A stretch of 64,000 bases of DNA from NCBI RefSeq assembly GCF_013401995.1, contig NZ_JACBJI010000006.1, positions 124,001 through 188,000 of the forward strand. Reading direction: 5' to 3'. Positions 1-8,133 of this stretch are shown piece by piece; position 1 is the stretch's first letter; each line of letters starts with the position of its first letter. A program made the translations under genes and the position numbers. The notes under the pieces were generated by a model, which ran no database searches, had not been told where the DNA came from, and was given only the letters and a program-made list of their open reading frames with translations. This DNA comes from Flavobacterium agri (lineage in GTDB: Bacteria; Bacteroidota; Bacteroidia; Flavobacteriales; Flavobacteriaceae).

Positions 1-5
1 GTTTT

Positions 6-377
6 TTATGGTAATCGAAATTCCGGATTATAGATCAATCCGATAATATTTCCCCACAGATCTTTTACAGAAGCCACAACGATTTCACCTCCTACATTGG
101 TAGGTTTTTCATGTTCGGAAGCGCCCAAATCCAGAAATCTCGCATATTCAGATTCGATGTCGTTCACGCCCCAATATGTCAACACGGTTTCCGCTTTATT
201 AAGAATGACCGATTCTTCGGATTGCAGCCCGAGTTCGTAACCCGCGATGTTGAAACCTACATAGAAAGGCTCATTGAAATACGGTTCGGTTTGGAAAGCC
301 TTCGCGTACCAATCGGTAGCGGCTTTGATGTCGGTGACTTTGTAGATGGCGGTTCTCAGGCCGAGGATGTTTTTCAT
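6..377 (-). CDS. VOC (glyoxalase/bleomycin-resistance superfamily) protein
   Basis: A small single-domain protein of the vicinal-oxygen-chelate fold, 123 residues from the Met at 377. The frame is open to 413, but those 12 extra residues precede the first strand (LRTAIYKVTDI) and look untranslated. Visible VOC features are a first half with an AxDWYxKAF helix, a YELGLQ strand, and a second half with GGEIVVASVKDLWGNIIGLIYNPEF. The D-x-x-G-N-x-x-G-L ending is typical of the superfamily. Members include metal-dependent lyases, dioxygenases and drug-binding proteins, so substrate cannot be assigned. It has no signal peptide and should be cytosolic. It stands alone on the minus strand and nothing in the context indicates a pathway. 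Confidence 0.85.
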   Translation of the reverse strand: MKNILGLRTAIYKVTDIKAATDWYAKAFQTEPYFNEPFYVGFNIAGYELGLQSEESVILNKAETVLTYWGVNDIESEYARFLDLGASEHEKPTNVGGEIVVASVKDLWGNIIGLIYNPEFRLP

Positions 378-583
378 AAGATAAAAGATGATAGACGAAT
401 AGATAATAGACAAGTTGTGAAGACGGATTCAGATATCTAAACTCTTGATTTTAAATGTTAAAGCCAATGATGTAACTCAATCTTAAAATTATGTAAAAAT
501 TCACAACGACCGAAAAGGTAATTTAGCCTCAACGGAAATGAACTTCCCGATTCACTCATCGATAACCTAAAAAATAAATAGTC

Positions 584-853
584 ATGAAATCGGTATCACT
601 TATCATCTCGGCACTGGCACTGGTTGCTTCAACGTATTTCTTCGCGGTGGATTTCAGATTATCCCTTGAAACAAACTATTTGATCTATATGGGCATGCTG
701 CTCACGCTGATTTTCATTTCGGTAGTCGGTATCGCAATCAATTTGCCGTTCGCACGATTCAGACGTCCGAAAGCGCGTACTTTTTCGTATAACAGCTATT
801 CGCGCGACAGGATTCGCAATAAGTCGTTCGATTCCCAGTTCGGCATGTCGTAA
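584..853 (+). CDS. Small two-helix membrane protein, unknown function
   Basis: An 89-residue protein that I do not recognise. Residues about 5-22 and 33-54 form two hydrophobic segments, so it should be an inner-membrane hairpin. The tail (about residues 58-89) is strongly basic and rich in Arg, Ser, Tyr and Phe (RFRRPKARTFSYNSYSR) and should face the cytoplasm. The gene is monocistronic in appearance, with about 200 bases upstream to the divergent VOC gene and 150 bases to rmuC. Codon use resembles its neighbours, which supports a real gene. No function is proposed. Confidence 0.7.
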   Translation: MKSVSLIISALALVASTYFFAVDFRLSLETNYLIYMGMLLTLIFISVVGIAINLPFARFRRPKARTFSYNSYSRDRIRNKSFDSQFGMS

Positions 854-1004
854 CAAATAGAAATCTCCATAGATTTTACCTTGAAGTGGTTCGTTTAGGC
901 GGGCCACTTTTTTTATACAACCATGAAGGACTTTTCGGCTTATGGTTTTCCGTAAGACAAACTCCCGAAGTTATGCTTACATTTACGCTTTAATCCACAC
1001 AGAC

Positions 1005-2378
1005 ATGAATCCCTACCTGATTACCGCAATCGTATTTTGCGTGGCTCTGGCCATCGGTTTTTTTATCGGAAAACTGATCGCGTCGGCCAATGCGAACACC
1101 GAAACCTCATCGCTTAACGAAAAACTGCTTTCGGCGAATTCCCAATTGGAATTGATGCGCCAACAGCAGCAATCGGAACGGTCGAATGTCGAAAAATCGA
1201 TCGAACGCCATTTGTCGGATATCGCGAACCTAAGAACCGAAAAAGACGCGCTCGCGATACAGCTGACCAAAAAAGAAGCCGATTATGCGAATCTTTACGA
1301 AAAGCACCGCGAGCAGAAATCCGAAATCGAACAATTACAGGAAAAATTCACCAAGGAATTCGAGAATCTCGCCAACAAGATTTTGGATGAGAAATCGCTC
1401 AAGTTCACCGAACAGAACAAAACCAACCTCACGAACATCTTGTCGCCTTTGCAGGAAAAAATCCAGCTTTTCGAAAAGAAAGTCGAGGACACGCACAAGG
1501 AATCCATTGATTACCACGCGGCTTTGCGTCAACAGATCCTGGGGCTTCGCGAGATGAACGAACAAATGAGCCGCGAGACCGTAAACCTCACCAAAGCGTT
1601 GAAAGGCGATTCCAAAATGCAGGGAAATTGGGGCGAATTGGTTTTGGAGCGCGTACTCGAGAAATCCGGATTGGAAAAAGGGCGCGAATACGAAGTGCAG
1701 CAAAGTTTTACGAACGAATTCGGCCAGCGCATGTTTCCCGATGTGGTCGTGAATTTGCCCGACGGCAAGAAAATGGTGATCGACTCGAAAGTGTCACTCG
1801 TTTCGTATGAAAAATATTGCAATGAGGAAGACGATGCAATCCGCGCGGTGAACCTAAAAGAACACGTTGCTTCCATCAAACGCCACGTCGAGCAGTTGGG
1901 CGAAAAGAACTACCACGATCTGTATCAAATGGAAAGTCCCGATTTCGTGTTGCTTTTCATCCCGATCGAACCCGCATTCGCATTGGCTTTGAACGAAGAT
2001 GCGACGTTGTACAACCGCGCTTTCGAAAAAAATATCGTGATCGTCACGCCATCGACTTTATTGGCGACTTTGCGTACGATCGATTCGATGTGGACCAATC
2101 AAAAACAACAGGAAAACGCATACGAAATTGCGCGCCAGGCCGGAGCTTTATACGATAAATTCGAAGGTTTCGTAGCCGATCTGGTCAAGATCGGAAAGAA
2201 GATCGACGAAAGCAAAATCGAATATTCGGGCGCGATGAACAAGCTCGTCGAAGGCAAAGGAAACCTGATCACAAGCGTCGAACGGCTCAAGAAAATGGGC
2301 GCGAAAGCCAAGAAAGCGCTGCCCGAAAACATCCTGCGCCGCGCCGATGCCGAAATGGACAAACTACTCGAGGAATAA
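1005..2378 (+). CDS. rmuC: DNA recombination protein RmuC
   Basis: An RmuC-family protein of 457 residues from the ATG at 1005. An earlier in-frame Met at 942 would place 21 polar residues before the membrane anchor and is less likely. Order: N-terminal transmembrane helix (about residues 3-23), a long coiled coil (about 30-200, rich in Glu, Lys and Gln), then the RmuC nuclease-like core with GNWGELVLERVLEKSGL, the FPDVVVNLPDGKKMVIDSKV block and ALNEDATLYNRAFEKNIVIVTPSTLLATLR. The conserved D-S-K of the core suggests a PD-(D/E)xK-type fold. The family is linked to limiting DNA inversion and rearrangement. The thioesterase gene starts two bases after its stop, so the two are probably cotranscribed. 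Confidence 0.95.
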   Translation: MNPYLITAIVFCVALAIGFFIGKLIASANANTETSSLNEKLLSANSQLELMRQQQQSERSNVEKSIERHLSDIANLRTEKDALAIQLTKKEADYANLYEKHREQKSEIEQLQEKFTKEFENLANKILDEKSLKFTEQNKTNLTNILSPLQEKIQLFEKKVEDTHKESIDYHAALRQQILGLREMNEQMSRETVNLTKALKGDSKMQGNWGELVLERVLEKSGLEKGREYEVQQSFTNEFGQRMFPDVVVNLPDGKKMVIDSKVSLVSYEKYCNEEDDAIRAVNLKEHVASIKRHVEQLGEKNYHDLYQMESPDFVLLFIPIEPAFALALNEDATLYNRAFEKNIVIVTPSTLLATLRTIDSMWTNQKQQENAYEIARQAGALYDKFEGFVADLVKIGKKIDESKIEYSGAMNKLVEGKGNLITSVERLKKMGAKAKKALPENILRRADAEMDKLLEE

Positions 2379-2380
2379 TC

Positions 2381-2923
2381 ATGGAATACAAAACCGTAGA
2401 ATCGTCTTATATCACCATTTCGGAACTCATGCTTCCGTCGCACTCGAACTTTTCGGGAAAAATCCACGGTGGTTACATCTTGTCGCTTATGGACCAGATC
2501 GCGTTTGCGTGCGCGAGCCGATTTTCGGGCCATTATTGCGTGACGGCTTCGGTCGATACGGTCGATTTTTTGAATCCGATCGAAATCGGCGAACTCGTCA
2601 CGATGAAAGCCTCGGTGAATTATGTGGGAAGAAGTTCAATGGTCATCGGCATCCGCGTCGATTCCGAAAACATCACCACCGGTATTTCAAAGCACTGCAA
2701 CTCCTCGTATTTCACTATGGTCGCCAAGGATGAAAACGGAAAAAACACCGTCGTTCCGGGATTGGTTTTGTCGTGCGATGACGATTTGAGGCGTTTTTTC
2801 AAATCGGTCAAGCGGATTTCGAGAAGAAAAGACGGCATGGACCACGACGAAACGTTCGATTATAAATCGTCTGAAGCCTTGTCGGAACTCAAAAACTTCA
2901 ATGTGCGCCTCGAAAATTATTAA
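2381..2923 (+). CDS. Acyl-CoA thioesterase, hotdog fold (YciA/BFIT type)
   Basis: A 180-residue single hotdog-domain thioesterase that would hydrolyse acyl-CoA to free acid and CoA in the cytosol. The diagnostic helix is N-x-x-G-K-I-H-G-G-Y-I-L-S-L-M-D-Q (residues 23-39), with Asp38 in the usual catalytic position, followed by the strand V-D-T-V-D-F-L-N-P-I-E-I-G-E-L. The C-terminal about 50 residues are charged and extend beyond the minimal domain, as in the longer bacterial members. It begins two bases after the rmuC stop, so translation is likely coupled. Chain-length preference cannot be read from sequence. Confidence 0.88.
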   Translation: MEYKTVESSYITISELMLPSHSNFSGKIHGGYILSLMDQIAFACASRFSGHYCVTASVDTVDFLNPIEIGELVTMKASVNYVGRSSMVIGIRVDSENITTGISKHCNSSYFTMVAKDENGKNTVVPGLVLSCDDDLRRFFKSVKRISRRKDGMDHDETFDYKSSEALSELKNFNVRLENY

Positions 2924-2980
2924 GAGGTTTACTGATAATTCCGAACCGATTCCAAAACTTTTTTAGGGTATTCCGAAGGA

Positions 2981-3013
2981 TTGCTGTTTGATTCAAAATA
3001 TTTGCTATTTTTG
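2981..3013 (+). promoter_or_regulatory. Bacteroidetes-type promoter for the diheme lipoprotein gene
   Basis: TATTTTTG at 3006-3013 fits the phylum -7 consensus TAnnTTTG exactly. TTG at 2981-2983 lies 22 bases upstream (another TTTG at 2987-2990 is 15 bases upstream). The start codon is 19 bases downstream of the -7 box. Confidence 0.6.
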
Positions 3014-3032
3014 AAGCTTTCACAAAAAATCC

Positions 3033-4184
3033 ATGAAGAAAAATTACCTACTGCTGTGTTTTGTTGCAATTATTTTGGGAGCCGGGATTTTTATCTCGTG
3101 TAACCACGATGACAATGAAGATGAATATTTGCCCGTTTCGCCTGTAGTGCTCGATGTCACGCAGGTTCCTTATGCCAAACTTTCGGATTACCACTTTTTT
3201 GACGGAGGCGAACTCAAGGAACTTTCACCTTCTTACAAGGTACTTCCCTATCGACCTGCAAGCGAGCTTTTTACCGATTACGCCCATAAAAAACGTTTCG
3301 TCTGGATGCCGCAAGGCACGAAAGCGACGTTCAACGGCAACGACAACACGCTCGAATTTCCGGTCGGTGCGGTGTTGATCAAAAACTTCTACTACGACGA
3401 CGTGCTTCCCGACCATACGACCAAAATCATCGAGACGCGCATCCTGATCAAGAAACGCGAACCGCAGTACAACGACGACGGAGACGAAATCAACTCGGGT
3501 TGGGAACCGTACGTGTACATCTGGAACGACGAGCAGACCGAGGCCTTCCTCGACACCGAACAGCAAGGTGTTTTCGTTCCCGTGAGCTTTATGCACAACG
3601 GCCAGCAAAAAGACGCTTTCTACAAGATTCCGGCCGATACCGAATGCCGCACCTGTCACAAGATCAACCTTAACGAGACGCTCAACGGCGAAATCGTGAT
3701 TCCGGTCGGGGTCAAACCTCAGAATCTCAATTACGTTTACGATTACGGCACTTCGCAGCGCAACCAACTCGAGAAGTGGGTGGCAGAAGGTTATCTCGAA
3801 AACAACATTCCCGCAACAATATTATCTACCGTAGATTACAACGACACGAGCAAGCCACTTGAATTGCGTGCCCGTTCGTATATGGATATCAACTGCGCGC
3901 ATTGCCACCGTCAGGGCGGACATTGCGACTATGTAAACGTGCGTTTCAATTTCAGCAATTCCGATCCGGAAACGGTCGGGATTTGTGCGACACCGCTTTT
4001 CAATGTCGACAACCTGCCTTACGTGATCAATGCGGGCGATGCGGCCAATTCCGAAATCATTCACAGAATCAGCTCAACCGACGGCTCGGTGATGATGCCG
4101 TTCATCGGAAGATCGATAGTTCATGAAGAAGGAGTCCAACTCATGACCGACTGGATCAATTCGATGCAAAATCATTGCAATTAA
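3033..4184 (+). CDS. Diheme c-type cytochrome lipoprotein, SO2930/HNE_0200 family
   Basis: A 383-residue exported lipoprotein. A signal peptide ends at Cys23 (GIFISC), followed by an acidic stretch (HDDNEDE) typical of surface or periplasmic lipoproteins. Two c-type heme sites are visible: CRTCH at residues 205-209 and CAHCH at residues 288-292. Overall composition and length fit the SO2930 family of diheme cytochromes. The electron partner and reaction are unknown. It lies 23 bases upstream of a CRTAC1-like T9SS gene on the same strand, suggesting cotranscription. Several other extracytoplasmic heme or redox genes follow within 4 kb. Confidence 0.88.
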   Translation: MKKNYLLLCFVAIILGAGIFISCNHDDNEDEYLPVSPVVLDVTQVPYAKLSDYHFFDGGELKELSPSYKVLPYRPASELFTDYAHKKRFVWMPQGTKATFNGNDNTLEFPVGAVLIKNFYYDDVLPDHTTKIIETRILIKKREPQYNDDGDEINSGWEPYVYIWNDEQTEAFLDTEQQGVFVPVSFMHNGQQKDAFYKIPADTECRTCHKINLNETLNGEIVIPVGVKPQNLNYVYDYGTSQRNQLEKWVAEGYLENNIPATILSTVDYNDTSKPLELRARSYMDINCAHCHRQGGHCDYVNVRFNFSNSDPETVGICATPLFNVDNLPYVINAGDAANSEIIHRISSTDGSVMMPFIGRSIVHEEGVQLMTDWINSMQNHCN

Positions 4185-4207
4185 ACTAACAACTAAAACT
4201 AAAAGAA

Positions 4208-5833
4208 ATGAAAAAACTTTACGTATTGCTGGCCGTGTGCTCGTTTCCCGTGTTGGGACAAGCGCAGACCGTCAGTTTTACCCAACAGGCATTGGGTGGA
4301 AACGTACCTTACAATCCGTGTACGGTAGACATGGACGGCGATCATCTCGATGATGTCGTCGCCATTGGATCCAACCAACTCAAAGTCTGGAAGCAATTGG
4401 CCTCGGGCGGTTTTACGCTCGCGACGTATGCCGTAACCGGACTTGGCCTAGGAAATGCGACGCCTGATTGGAGTATCGCGGCAGGAGACTTTGACGGAAA
4501 CGGCTTTACCGACCTGGTTCTTGGAAACGGAAGTCGTGTATCCTTAGTAAAGGCCAATACGACTGGAACGGGTTATGCTTTGAGCACTTATCCGCAGAAT
4601 ATTTTTACGCAGCGTACCAATTTCATCGATATCGACAACGACGGAAATCTTGACCTTTGGGCCTGCCACGACGTCGCGCAAAGCCATGCGTATCGCAACG
4701 ACGGCGCCGGAAACCTGAACTTTGACATTTCGCTTATGCCGACTTTGGCCGTTGGAGGAAACTACGCTTCCATCTGGACCGATTACAACAGCGACGGACA
4801 TATCGACATGTATTTGGCCAAATGCCGAAGCGGTGCGCCAGTAGGAGATCCGCAACGCATCAATCTTTTGTACAAGAACAACGGAGACGGCACGTATACC
4901 GAAGTCGGTGCTGCTGCAGGAGTCAACGACGGCGCACAATCTTGGTCTACGGCCGTAGAAGATTTCGACAACGACGGCGATATGGATATGGTGCTTTCTA
5001 ACATCTCGGACCAAAACCGTTTCTACGTGAACAACGGCGACGGTACGTTTACCGATATGTACGCTTCTTCAGGAATCGCGGCACAGGTTGGATCATGGGA
5101 GTTGCAATCGGCCGATTTCAACAACGACGGCTTTGTGGATTTCTTGTGGGAAAACGGAAAAGAACTTTACCTCAATAACGGAAACGGCACGTTCACCGGA
5201 TACGATCTTCCGTTCGGCCAAGGCGGTATCGCCGATTTGAACAACGACGGTTTCCTTGACGTTCAAGTCGGAAGCAACATCTACATGAACAACGGCAACC
5301 CGAACAAGTGGATTAAAGTCACGCTTCAAGGCGTGGAAAGCAACCGCAACGGCATTGGCGCTCGTGTAGAAATCGAAGGTACTTGGGGTAAACAGACGCG
5401 TGAAATCCGCAGCGGACAAGGCTTCTCGAACATGAGTACGCTCAATGCGCATTTCGGTATCGGCAGCGCTACGGCGATTCCTGTCGTTCGCGTGGTTTGG
5501 CCTTCGGGAACTGTCGATGAATACCTGAACGTTTCTACAAACTCTACGCTTTTCGTTTTGGAAGGCTCGAGCCCGGCTTTGGGTGTGAACAATCCGTCGG
5601 CGACGAAATTCACGATTTCTCCGAATCCGGCCAAAGACGTGATCAACGTGACTTTTGCCAACGATACGCAATTGGCATCCGCCCAGATTTTCGACCTTAC
5701 CGGAAGGAAAGTAATGGATTCTGCGATCAACGTAAACCAAATCGGTGTAAAATCGTTGAGCAACGGCGCTTACGTTTTGCTTTTGACCGATGTGGACGGC
5801 AAGACGTACTCACAAAAATTCATCAAGGAATAA
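4208..5833 (+). CDS. CRTAC1-like FG-GAP/ASPIC protein with T9SS sorting domain
   Basis: A 541-residue secreted protein. After a signal peptide (about residues 1-19) come repeated Ca-binding FG-GAP/VCBS blades with D-x-D-G-D motifs (DMDGDHLDD, DFDGNGFTDL, DIDNDGNLDL, DFDNDGDMDM, DFNNDGFVDF, DLNNDGFLDV), predicting a beta-propeller. Residues about 365-455 match the ASPIC/UnbV domain (NKWIKVTLQG, NRNGIGARVEI, VWPSGTVDEY). The last about 75 residues are a type A T9SS sorting domain (ISPNPAKDVINV ... GAYVLLLTDVDGK). It should therefore be exported by the Por system and anchored or released at the cell surface. ASPIC proteins often occur beside c-type cytochromes, as here. Ligand or substrate is unknown. 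Confidence 0.9.
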   Translation: MKKLYVLLAVCSFPVLGQAQTVSFTQQALGGNVPYNPCTVDMDGDHLDDVVAIGSNQLKVWKQLASGGFTLATYAVTGLGLGNATPDWSIAAGDFDGNGFTDLVLGNGSRVSLVKANTTGTGYALSTYPQNIFTQRTNFIDIDNDGNLDLWACHDVAQSHAYRNDGAGNLNFDISLMPTLAVGGNYASIWTDYNSDGHIDMYLAKCRSGAPVGDPQRINLLYKNNGDGTYTEVGAAAGVNDGAQSWSTAVEDFDNDGDMDMVLSNISDQNRFYVNNGDGTFTDMYASSGIAAQVGSWELQSADFNNDGFVDFLWENGKELYLNNGNGTFTGYDLPFGQGGIADLNNDGFLDVQVGSNIYMNNGNPNKWIKVTLQGVESNRNGIGARVEIEGTWGKQTREIRSGQGFSNMSTLNAHFGIGSATAIPVVRVVWPSGTVDEYLNVSTNSTLFVLEGSSPALGVNNPSATKFTISPNPAKDVINVTFANDTQLASAQIFDLTGRKVMDSAINVNQIGVKSLSNGAYVLLLTDVDGKTYSQKFIKE

Positions 5834-5852
5834 CAAAGATTCCGACGCATAA

Positions 5853-5885
5853 AAAAGCCCCGTTTCCATTCGAATCGGGGCTTTT
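5853..5885. terminator. Bidirectional rho-independent terminator
   Basis: AAAAGCCCCG (5853-5862) pairs with CGGGGCTTTT (5876-5885). The A-run on the left and T-run on the right let it serve both the CRTAC1-like gene (+) and the convergent DUF5777 gene (-). Confidence 0.85.
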
Positions 5886-5902
5886 CTTTTATGTATTCGC
5901 GA

Positions 5903-6742
5903 TCAGAACACGCGCAGCAGGTTGAATCCGAAGAAGATGTCGCCTTTTCCCCAATCGCCCGTAGCGTTGCCCAAAAATCCGGCTTCGTGTATGCCTTGTG
6001 AATTCGTGAAGTGCATCTGGAATACGTGCCCGCCGGTTTCCAGATCGACGCCGACCGAAAGCGGATTGTGGTAAGGCGAAGAACCCGCACGGTTCAAATG
6101 CGTCGCATAATCGACGTTGACAGACCAACGTTTTGCCAATTTGTAACGTCCACCGAAACCTACCGCGAATTGCGAATTGTCCTGGTTGTCGTCGGTTACG
6201 AAATTCTCGTGGAAATACGTCGGCGCGATCTCGAGCGAGAACTTTTCCGAAAACTTGCGCGAGACCAAAATCTGGTTCACGTAAATCAGGCGATTCTCGA
6301 ATTTCATTTTCGGATACAGGCTTTCCTTGAGCTGATTGTTGAATCCCAAACTATTGAACAACACAAGGCTTACAGGCGAGCCGTCCTGACGCTGCGGAAT
6401 CAATCGGTATTTCGCCGAGAAATCGTAAGCCTGCTCGCTTCTTCCGGCGGCAATCGTAAGCCAGTCGGTCAATCCGTAAATGAATTTGATTTGGGTTACG
6501 GCATTGTCGAGTCCCCAAAAATCCTCGAATCCGCCTTTGATCGACCCAAAACGGTGCGCAACGACGAAATACAGGTCTTTTTTGGCCGCGAGTTTCGTCG
6601 ATTCGAGGTTCACGATCTTGAGTCCTTTAAAAGCCGATTCGACGTTTTGCTTGGTGGCAGCCGTATCGATTTCCTTGAGCAGGTCGTCTTGGGCTACGGC
6701 GGCGAACGGGAGCAGCAATCCCAACAGTAAAAGTTTTCTCAT
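5903..6742 (-). CDS. DUF5777 family beta-barrel protein
   Basis: A 279-residue protein with a clear signal peptide (residues 1-17, cut after AVAQ). It then shows alternating strands typical of an outer-membrane barrel, ending in an aromatic residue (LLRVF). It matches the DUF5777 family by its FVVAHRFGSIKGGFEDFWGLDNA segment and the late GIHEAGFLGNATGDWGKGDIFFGFNL segment. The family's function is unknown. It starts one base after the stop of the OB-fold gene, so the two form a tight operon. In this locus it is divergent from a monoheme lipoprotein plus YceI pair, suggesting a shared extracytoplasmic redox or lipid role (inference). Confidence 0.85.
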   Translation of the reverse strand: MRKLLLLGLLLPFAAVAQDDLLKEIDTAATKQNVESAFKGLKIVNLESTKLAAKKDLYFVVAHRFGSIKGGFEDFWGLDNAVTQIKFIYGLTDWLTIAAGRSEQAYDFSAKYRLIPQRQDGSPVSLVLFNSLGFNNQLKESLYPKMKFENRLIYVNQILVSRKFSEKFSLEIAPTYFHENFVTDDNQDNSQFAVGFGGRYKLAKRWSVNVDYATHLNRAGSSPYHNPLSVGVDLETGGHVFQMHFTNSQGIHEAGFLGNATGDWGKGDIFFGFNLLRVF

Positions 6743-6743
6743 A

Positions 6744-7136
6744 TTATTCGGTTAAGGTTGATTGGTCCATCTTGAGTTCCTCGAGCAAGTCGTCATAACC
6801 CACGAATCGGCCTTTGAGCTTGACCTGTTGCCCGGTTTTCAATTGCTTGGCAGAAGCGGCGTCCTGGAAACCGACCGACAATTTCTCGTCGATCATGATC
6901 GTTCCTGCTTCGGCCTCTACATCGGTGACTTTACCCGAAACCGTAATGGTCTTGTCGGCATACTTGGCATTGGCCAGGCTGTCGTTCGCCGAAAATTCGG
7001 AAAGCAATTGGGAAGTCGTAAGCGCAAAATCGGCATCTTCTTTGGCAATGTCGCGATGCCCGCGATACAGGTAGCGGTAGCCCGCAAAAAGCACGGCCAA
7101 AACGATGATGGCCGCCACAAGCAATTTCTTTTTCAT
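6744..7136 (-). CDS. Membrane-anchored OB-fold (tRNA_anti-like) protein
   Basis: A 130-residue protein with one N-terminal transmembrane helix (about residues 4-22) and a periplasmic domain. Residues about 38-125 read as an OB fold of the tRNA_anti-like type (ADKTITVSGKVTDVEAEAGTIMIDEKLSVGFQ ... GQQVKLKGRFVGYDDLLEELKMDQ). Despite the Pfam name, such exported versions are not expected to bind tRNA. It is the first gene of a two-gene minus-strand operon with the DUF5777 barrel, transcribed divergently from the monoheme lipoprotein. Its specific role is unknown. Confidence 0.8.
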   Translation of the reverse strand: MKKKLLVAAIIVLAVLFAGYRYLYRGHRDIAKEDADFALTTSQLLSEFSANDSLANAKYADKTITVSGKVTDVEAEAGTIMIDEKLSVGFQDAASAKQLKTGQQVKLKGRFVGYDDLLEELKMDQSTLTE

Positions 7137-7159
7137 AGCATTGGTTGGTTTAATATGCT

Positions 7160-7215
7160 CAAATTTAAATATTTATTTCCATCTATAACCGACTTGATTA
7201 ATTCGCTATTTTTGG
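7160..7215. promoter_or_regulatory. Divergent promoter region (two -7 elements)
   Basis: On the plus strand TATTTTTG at 7208-7215 lies 11 bases before the lipoprotein start at 7227, implying a very short leader. On the minus strand TAAATTTG (7167-7160) lies 23 bases before the OB-fold start at 7136. Both match TAnnTTTG, but neither has a good TTTG at normal spacing, so upstream activation may be involved. Confidence 0.45.
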
Positions 7216-7226
7216 TAAAAAAGAAA

Positions 7227-7586
7227 ATGCTTTTGAAAAGATTCATGCTTCTCGCGCCGTTCGCATTCCTCGTCGGATGCACGAGCGACAGTACCGAGGA
7301 ACTCATCGACAACACGCCCGTGGTGAACGTGACCTATACGGGTAACGTCAAATCGATCATCGACAACAACTGCATCATGTGCCACACGAATCCGCCCGAA
7401 AATGGCGCTCCAATGCCGTTGCTGACTTACGAAAACGTGAAACAGGCCGTTCAGGAACGCGGGCTTCTCGACCGTATTTCGCGCGCGCAAGGAGCCGATG
7501 GGATGATGCCTTTCGGCGGACAAAGGCTTCCGCAGAACGTGATCGACATACTCGTACAATGGAACGAAGAAGGACTCAACGAATAA
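7227..7586 (+). CDS. Monoheme c-type cytochrome-like lipoprotein
   Basis: A 119-residue lipoprotein. The start is set at the ATG at 7227 because it directly precedes a lipoprotein signal (LLAPFAFLVGC, Cys18); the open frame upstream runs antisense through the OB-fold gene. One c-type heme site, CIMCH, occupies residues 49-53. The later QGADGMMPFGG segment could supply the distal Met ligand (MMP), as in small cytochromes c. It probably carries electrons in the periplasm or at the outer membrane. YceI follows after 10 bases on the same strand. The pairing of a small heme lipoprotein with YceI, opposite an OB-fold/DUF5777 pair, is the core of this locus. Confidence 0.85.
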   Translation: MLLKRFMLLAPFAFLVGCTSDSTEELIDNTPVVNVTYTGNVKSIIDNNCIMCHTNPPENGAPMPLLTYENVKQAVQERGLLDRISRAQGADGMMPFGGQRLPQNVIDILVQWNEEGLNE

Positions 7587-7596
7587 AACCTACGCC

Positions 7597-8133
7597 ATGA
7601 AAAAACTAGTTTTACTATTGCTGATTTGTGCATCCACCGCATCGCTCGCACAAGACAAAATCCTGACCAAAACGGGGAAAATCACATTCGAGGCGTCGAC
7701 CGCCTTAGAGGAAATCAAGGCCACGACCACTTCGGCCACGTGCATCGTCAATACGACCAACGGAGACATCGCGTGTCTGGCGTTGCAGAAGTCGTTCCGA
7801 TTCAAGGTCGCGCTCATGGAAGAGCATTACAACGAAAACTACATGGAAAGCGACAAATTTCCTAAAGCCACTTTCAAAGGAAATATCGAAAAGTTCAACT
7901 ACCGCGCGCTTAGCGGAAGTGCGCAGGATTTCACGATGAAAGGCATTCTTGAAATGCACGGAAAAACCAAAGAAGTCACGACGGTCGCTAAAATCCGAAA
8001 GGTGGAAGGCGGCACCGAAATCAAGGCTGTTTTCAAAGTTTCACCTCAGGATTTCGGCATAGAGATTCCAAGTGTCGTGAAAGACAAAATCGCCAAAACG
8101 GTAGAAATCACTTCAGAATTTGTGCTGAAGTAA
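7597..8133 (+). CDS. YceI family periplasmic lipid-binding protein
   Basis: A 178-residue exported protein with a signal peptide cut near residue 19 (ASLAQ). The rest is one YceI domain, an eight-stranded lipocalin-like barrel that binds polyisoprenoids or other amphiphiles. Typical features are the early KTGKITFEASTALEEI strand, the NENYMESDKFPKATFKG block and the FTMKGILEMHGKTKEV strand. It is 10 bases downstream of the heme lipoprotein and should share its transcript. Its 3' end overlaps the convergent KirBac gene by 26 bases, so there is no room for a terminator between them. Confidence 0.92.
   Translation: MKKLVLLLLICASTASLAQDKILTKTGKITFEASTALEEIKATTTSATCIVNTTNGDIACLALQKSFRFKVALMEEHYNENYMESDKFPKATFKGNIEKFNYRALSGSAQDFTMKGILEMHGKTKEVTTVAKIRKVEGGTEIKAVFKVSPQDFGIEIPSVVKDKIAKTVEITSEFVLK

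Noticed and set aside
6762-7226. N-terminal extension of the monoheme lipoprotein frame
   Set aside because: Antisense to the OB-fold gene; the lipoprotein signal starts at 7227.
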